DNA of 64,000 bases from Trichoplax sp. H2 (taxonomy: Eukaryota > Placozoa > Uniplacotomia > Trichoplacea). The notes beneath the pieces were generated by a model that was not told where the DNA came from, did not search any database, and saw only the letters and a list, made by a program, of their open reading frames with translations. This document shows positions 58,354-64,000 of the stretch, in pieces. The number at the start of each line of letters is the position of its first letter. The first letter of the stretch is position 1. A program made the position numbers and the translations under genes. Location: assembly GCA_003344405.1 (NCBI GenBank), contig NOWV01000127.1, positions 154,738 through 218,737 of the forward strand, read 5' to 3'.

Positions 58354-59814
58354 AAATGTTCTAATGATTGTAGGCCAAAGAATACAGAACGGCGTACGGT
58401 TTTCAGATGATTTCCTGCGATATCACTAATTAGAAATGAAAGTTTAAAAATAGCTTATATACAATAATTTATCGAGATTTCGTTATGATTTACGTCAGAA
58501 TTAAATAAAGTTTATAACTTTTAAATGGTAGTTGCAATTTTAAGTTATCTGAGTATAAATTAATGAATCATACAATCTATAGTATGAACTTTAGGCGATG
58601 TAAGATGCATAACGCCTACCGTCAATGATGCAATAAAACAAGCGTAAAATTGAGGCATATTAAACTTACAGCATGCGAAGTTTAGTCAGATTTCGAAAAG
58701 AATTAGGCTCAATGTCTTCGATAACATTATATTCAAGGTATCTAAAAATTTGGAAAAGTATTTAGTTTACTATGCATGAGCTCATTTAAAAAAATAGAGT
58801 CTGACAATTACTAGTCATAATAAAATCTTTAGTCTGCAAGTTATCCTATTAATATAAAATTATCATTTCTTTACAATGTCTGTAATATCTGATTTTATAC
58901 AAACATGTCTTCCAATGATGACAGACAAGCCAAACTTTCGTTTTTAACAACTTTTAGGCGATTGCCCTTCAAATTTCTGTATAATATATTTACAGATAGG
59001 GAAAAGAATTCCGTTATGCGTAAATCAAGTTTTCCTTGTATGCGTCTAGTATAGTACAAGTCTCTAGATAGCATCATAAATAGTTATTGATATTGATGAC
59101 TAAACAAATATTACAACTAAATTTATTGATTATAATTAAAATTATTATTTGTTACTTGGGCAATAATTAATACTTTAATTTCATATATCGATACTTACAG
59201 ACGAACAAGTGATTCTAAACCGCACAAGGAGTTAGTTTCAATTGTAGATATTGCATTATGTTTCAGCCGTCTGAAAAGTTAATAAAAGAAGGATAACAGA
59301 TCAGCTTTAAAGCATAATACAACCTAATTTGTTGATAGGTTAACGGAGACTTAAGTGTACTAGCATAATTGCTAATTTATTCTATCGGATACTTAGTTTT
59401 ATTTTGAGTCAAATGGATTTAAAATCATTTGATATCTACTTTAAAAATGATACGCAATCTAGATACAGCTTCATAACATATGTAACTAAATCACCACAAA
59501 TTAATTGTAGTGATTGTTAGTAAAATAGTAATTAACTGTAACATCATTTACAAACTTACAAACTTTCCAGATTTAACAGACAACCAAAATCACCCTCAGA
59601 CATGGTTTTAAGGCGATTATTGTCCAGAATTCTAATCAATCATTATTTTATTAAAACCAGAATGTAAACAGTAATAGAAGTAATTGTTATTATATAGTTT
59701 CCTATTAGCGAATGATAGTGTAAAATAATAGGTTCCACTTACAAATGTTGTAAATTTTGCAACATACAAAAAGCTTTGGGTTGAATGCTTGTCAATGCAT
59801 TTGATCGAAGTGTC
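58354..59814 (-). CDS. Gene 2 LRR exons 42-47 (distal end still recognisable)
   Basis: Exons 58354-58425, 58670-58741, 58905-58976, 59199-59270, 59560-59631 and 59743-59814, all 72 nt, open and phase 2-2. They match gene 1 exons 21303, 21955, 22210, 22464, 22846 and 23038 (for example NLKGNRLKVVKNESLACL at 58905). The 58905 exon has the weak donor GTTTGT; without splicing there the frame ends at TAA three codons on. Beyond 59814 the next expected repeats are missing and an LTR-like sequence begins at about 59876. Confidence 0.8.
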
Positions 59815-62800
59815 CTACAAGAATGGAAGATATAGATATTTACTAGCGGTTAGCATGTTAAATTTGATATACGAGTGTCACGGTACGAACTACCGTGAAG
59901 AAATAGTTATCTAAATTTGGTTAATATAATATAGTGATAATATATTACATCTAGTTCCTGACAATAGAAATTACTCTAATTATAAATGTGTTACAGTAAA
60001 TTTATTGCTGTGCTGTAATGTGTACTGAAATGATTCTGTGAATGGACATATTGTAGTCCGACTGTGAAAAACTAGTTAGTAGATGTTCTCACACAAGTAT
60101 TTTTATAAGATGACTTGTGAATGTTAGCTGCTGTAGAAGGGTATATAAACCCGTCAGATAGCTGAATAAAGCAGTTCTCAATTGTATAGTTGTTTTAACG
60201 TAGAATCAAAGGCGTCTAAATTCTTGTGAGATAGTTAAGGGATACTGAATCCCGGAGACTATAGTAATTTAGAGATTTGTCTAAGATTTTTTTTGTTCAA
60301 GTAGGAGTACTTGAAAGCCATTGTATTAGGCTAACATAATTGAAAGGCGAAAAAAACCTGTTGCTACGGCCATACAAGAGGTCAAGTTTTTGTATTTATT
60401 CAGTCAATTTATTTCAGTGATTAAATATTGACCGTAATGGATCGATGAAAGGTATAAAGAAAGATGACAAGATAGTCTTTTAAGAGTTTATCGAAGAAAA
60501 TACAATTCGAAATTAGGTAATAATCAAGTGTGAATACACCACTGTAAATAACTGGATAAAAGCTCTTATAGTAACTGTATTTATACAGGTGGTCTTAAGC
60601 CAATTAAATTTTTGTTATATCTTCTAGACATGCAGGCAGCTTATTCTGGTGTAGTAATGTTAATATCTGCGGTAATATCAAATATAGTCAAGTCCGAAAT
60701 GAAATGATTGATAAGTAATAAAATTCGCAGCTAAAAAACGCTTATAACTTCTAGTCTTCAAAAGGCTTATTACATCGAATAAGATGGGTAGTGAAATCAG
60801 AAGACTTTCCCAAAAGATCTGTCTCACGAGTTAAACTTCAATTTATATTTCTTAGATTAATCTATGAACTCGTTCAAGCTTAAAATATGCAGTTAATATT
60901 GCATTTTACTATTGGTTAACCATGCCTATAGTAAGAACTTCATGTTTAAGTTTCGGATATACTTGAACAAAACGCTATTTCGAACCAGTTTGATTCGAGG
61001 AAGAAAACGTTCTTCTTTGCGTCACTTAAAGTATCCTAACTTTATGAACTTATATTGAGAAATATAAAAAATTATAAGCTAGACTTACAATAACACTGAC
61101 AGCATAGAGAAATTGCGGGAGCAGAAGTTCCAACGGTGACCAATCTAACTGCAGTGGAACAATTTGACTTACTATCTGTTAGTTTCGGAATGATGATCTT
61201 GTTGTCTCTTGCAATCTTGTACTTCCTGTTCTATTATTGCTAATATTGAACAATCGAACTATAAATATGACTCGATACGATCAGCAAATAGCGTGTACAA
61301 ACAATGGAAAGGTAAAAGGAACTTATACATACTTTAGTAAATCATGCTGTCGATTTATTTATTTTTGTAACATATTTTTATTGTTAACGATGTCATGTCA
61401 TTATCATGATAATTTGCTAGTCAGTTTGTAATTATTTCTGACAATTGTATTAAATTCTAACTCTTATGTATTCCATCAAAAACTTGTTTACTTCGTCTAG
61501 ATAATCAGCGTTACAATAATAAATTAATGGTGAACGATATATTTTAAAAGTACGTTCTACTATTGAGAGTGAGATATTTGTCACCCATTTTACAGATCGA
61601 AAGAATAAAACCATATTATGCCTAATGGATTGATTAGCTGTCTTCACTTTGAAAGTACGGTAAATTATCATGAATTCATATTATTTGATGGGAAATTTTA
61701 TCAAGGAAACAGCTCACCATTAATTCGATATCTAGTAGTATTTAAAATGTTTCTATCGAGTTACTTTCAATTTTTTCAATTTTATTTTCTATTTAGATTG
61801 CAACAATAACCTATCGTTGTAACGCTACCCGGCAATAGAAGCGTCATTACTTGTTCAGATTACTTAATAAGTAAATACAACGAGTTAAGCTCGCTGCTTA
61901 GTGGATACAATACAAGTACTAATTTTGGCTTAAAAGCTATAATTATTGAGATGTAGATATAGATCAAATTTCGAATGCATTACGGTTTTTCTTATATGGT
62001 GCTCGACAAACGAGTTATCTTTGTGATTGGGGTGACAAGCAACCGACAGTATAGCATTTACAATTTTCTATTCTTAAATTTTGCTAGTTTAATTCAACCT
62101 TTTCATTATTCAAGCACCCGCAAATACATTACATTTGTGTTTTTAAAACATCATATAAAAACTAGTAAATTAAACAATACTCATAGCACACTAATTGGAA
62201 TTACTGGAATAATCAATCAAGATTGATTTGTCTCTGTCATGCTAATTGACCGAAAGTAAGCTTTATCGTTCTACTTTATTCCCAGAACTTTGACTTTTTT
62301 CAAAACGAATAGCAACGCCTTATTAGCGGCACTAAGAGAACATAATGAATTAAGAATTCAATTGTTATCGTAGGGAGAGTAGAATTCAATTTTATAAAAA
62401 CGAAATCAATTAGGAATGATGAGCTAACCAGCTTTTAGCTTTAACTATATGATAGCTATCTATTGGTTTGATTTGCTGAGCGAAAATCTAAAGATTAAGG
62501 GATCTATCGAGAAAAGGATGGAATAAATTGTAAGAGATATCCATAAAGTGTTTTCAACAGTAAAGATGGCAGCATGAACCGCAATAGGTCAGACACTGAA
62601 GGGTAATACAAAATTACGTAATAGTTGCATAATTAATATTTAGAAAAAAATTAGACAAGATTATCAGCCGATGGTGAATGTTATAAGCATATTGTAATAA
62701 GACCTGTTGCCTGCATGAATAAAGGTCAAAAAGTTGCCATTGAAATGTAATGAAATGAAAAGTGTAGAGATCAAGCTACAAAAGTTTAACAAACTTTCAT

Positions 62801-64000
62801 TCTACTTTCGTTGCACTCCGGTCGACTTAACGCTAATACTTTGGCACCAAATAAAAATTTGGGGAAATAATCGAACAACAACTTATTACAAAACAAAATG
62901 GAGAGAAGTACAAACCGAACAACCTTACAAGTACTTAGCTTTAAGTATTAATAAAATAAGTGACAGACTTAAAAACTGTCAACGACCAAACAACCTTTCA
63001 AAAAGAAGAACGTTTTAACTTACGACAATTTGACCCCGAAGGCCTTTTAAATTCTACAAGTTCTTCAAATAAAATCTTCTTCTACTCTCTCTCTAAATTT
63101 TCTAATTGCACTATCATTTACAGGCTTCGTAGAGCCGTCAGAGGTATTTAAAACTAAACAATTGCTAACCAATCGCTCTTAAGATCCGTTTTAGAAAACT
63201 ACTTTGCACCATTTATCGCCATTTAAGAAAACAAAAATCATTCAAAGTTCAGACACAATTTACCCTACGATTCCCCTACAAAACACTATAAAACTAACAA
63301 GCTAACTATAAAAATATATGAAACTTCACTTCTAACATAATTTCTATCTTTAACACACTATGAAAGTCTAAAAATCAACCTTTAAACATCAAGATTTAGT
63401 CATAAAAATAACATTCTAACTACTTAACAATCAACACAACCTCTGCCAATTTCCATCTTATTTTCTATTTTCCTCACTAAATTCTCCTAATGTGACTTCA
63501 AGTCACGTCATAAAATTCCAAAGTTTCAAATTCATAACAAAAGGTTCAAATTTCAAAAATCAACTCTTAGATATTTTTCATAAACTAAAATCCAAAAATT
63601 AAAACAAGAAAATTATATCGGACATAAATGCGACCGGTTCCGGAATCCGAATCCGAAAAATTCGGTTTTTATAAAGATCACAGTAATCGCTTATCAAAAA
63701 AATTTATACGACTATTACGACTACTTTTCTGATATTAGTATCGCTGAGTATTCGCGAGTATTGATAGTTGATGTTTTAGCGTCAGATCGGTAACTGTACG
63801 ATTATAGACTGCATTACAGTACTTTACCGTCTTGTTATACATCCCCTTTGTCTAAGGATAGGGTTTTGCTACTAAGTCAAATTCTTTTATAATTTGAATA
63901 GACGATCAAACGCCCTTTCTTTAGATTAGACAATTGCTCTCGGGCGACTTCTATAGTAATCTCTATATAATACCTTGTAAAATAATGAAAAAGAAATGAT
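59815..64000. other. Upstream flank of gene 2
   Basis: Where gene 1 would have three more LRR exons and the LRRNT cap, only an LTR-like sequence (from 59876) and AT-rich DNA are seen. A frame at about 61087-61160 (minus strand) next to a GTAAGT donor has an LRRNT-like NCSTAVRLVTVG but in the wrong phase. From about 62730 to 63640 the plus strand is strikingly poor in G. No gene is supported. Confidence 0.5.
59876..60250 (+). mobile_element. LTR-like sequence, family C
   Basis: Begins TGTCACGGTA with a short inverted repeat (CACGGTA/TACCGTG). TATATAAAC at 60142-60150 and AATAAAG at 60165-60171 are spaced as in family B, and the following 60 bp resembles family B. The 3' end is undefined. The preceding ACGAG recurs at 61880-61884 after ACA, which could be a target-site duplication of a 2-kb element or chance. 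Confidence 0.4.

Larger units (their letters stand above)
33004..59814 (-). pseudogene. Gene 2: paralogous LRR-GPCR with disabling lesions
   Basis: Tandem paralog of gene 1 in the same orientation: 7TM exon 33004-34078 plus 47 matching LRR exons (66 if the second 7-kb copy is real). Exon order, phase and most lengths equal those of gene 1. Lesions: an in-frame TAG at 33985-33987, 20 codons before the TM1 region, and a 68-nt LRR exon (40379-40446) where gene 1 has 69. The LRRNT-like exon and the first three LRR exons of gene 1 have no recognisable counterpart between 59815 and 64000. All other LRR exons I read are open and diverged at the protein level, so decay is recent, or a soluble LRR protein is still made, or the lesions are assembly or allelic. 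Skipping the 68-nt exon would restore frame because neighbouring exons are symmetric. Several introns have been enlarged by LTR insertions. Confidence 0.7.

Noticed and set aside
61087-61160. LRRNT exon for gene 2
   Set aside because: Cysteine spacing is only loosely similar, the phase at the GTAAGT donor is wrong, and the LRR-phase frame has a TAG at its start; at best a relic.
62734-63151. Two overlapping plus-strand frames of 94 and 63 codons
   Set aside because: No recognisable domain, strongly biased base composition and overlap in different frames; likely chance.

Overview
The window is AT-rich eukaryotic draft DNA with three 20-N gaps (17062-17081, 42009-42028, 51302-51321). It is dominated by a head-to-tail pair of minus-strand genes, each built from one 7TM exon preceded by dozens of tiny leucine-rich-repeat (LRR) exons. 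The 7TM domain resembles the relaxin-family (RXFP, type-C LGR) branch of LRR-containing GPCRs. An invertebrate, early-branching animal such as a placozoan would fit (short introns, high AT, expanded LRR receptors), but the species cannot be proved from this sequence.

Layout on the minus strand, read right to left. Gene 1 (about 26357 to 1417): an LRRNT-like cysteine exon, 50 LRR exons, then one exon with the hinge, seven membrane segments and the C-tail. Every LRR exon I read is open. Almost all are 72 nt (24 residues), the rest 63-84 nt, always a multiple of three and always phase 2-2. Gene 2 (about 59814 to 33004) is its paralog with matching exons in the same order. It carries an in-frame TAG just before TM1 (33985-33987), a 1-nt deletion in one LRR exon (40379-40446), and no recognisable counterparts of gene 1's first four exons. 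It is therefore either a pseudogene or a source of a soluble ectodomain.

Within gene 2 a block of 19 LRR exons occurs twice (43932-51301 and 51322-58063), with a gap exactly at the junction. The other two gaps also sit beside short duplicates that include an exon. The simplest reading is that all three gaps join overlapping haplotype contigs, so the extra exons are probably assembly artefacts, although a real 19-LRR expansion is not excluded.

Mobile DNA: four copies of one LTR family (A), each about 490-560 bp, TG...CA-like, with its own 5-bp target-site duplication, a TATA box and AATAAAG, all apparently solo LTRs. A further 434-bp solo-LTR-like insertion is present in only one of the two 7-kb copies. 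Fragments of two related LTR-like families (B, C) are also present. No intact gag/pol frame was seen. Remaining intergenic DNA holds minisatellites, a 326-bp tandem duplication, small hairpins and no other gene I can defend.
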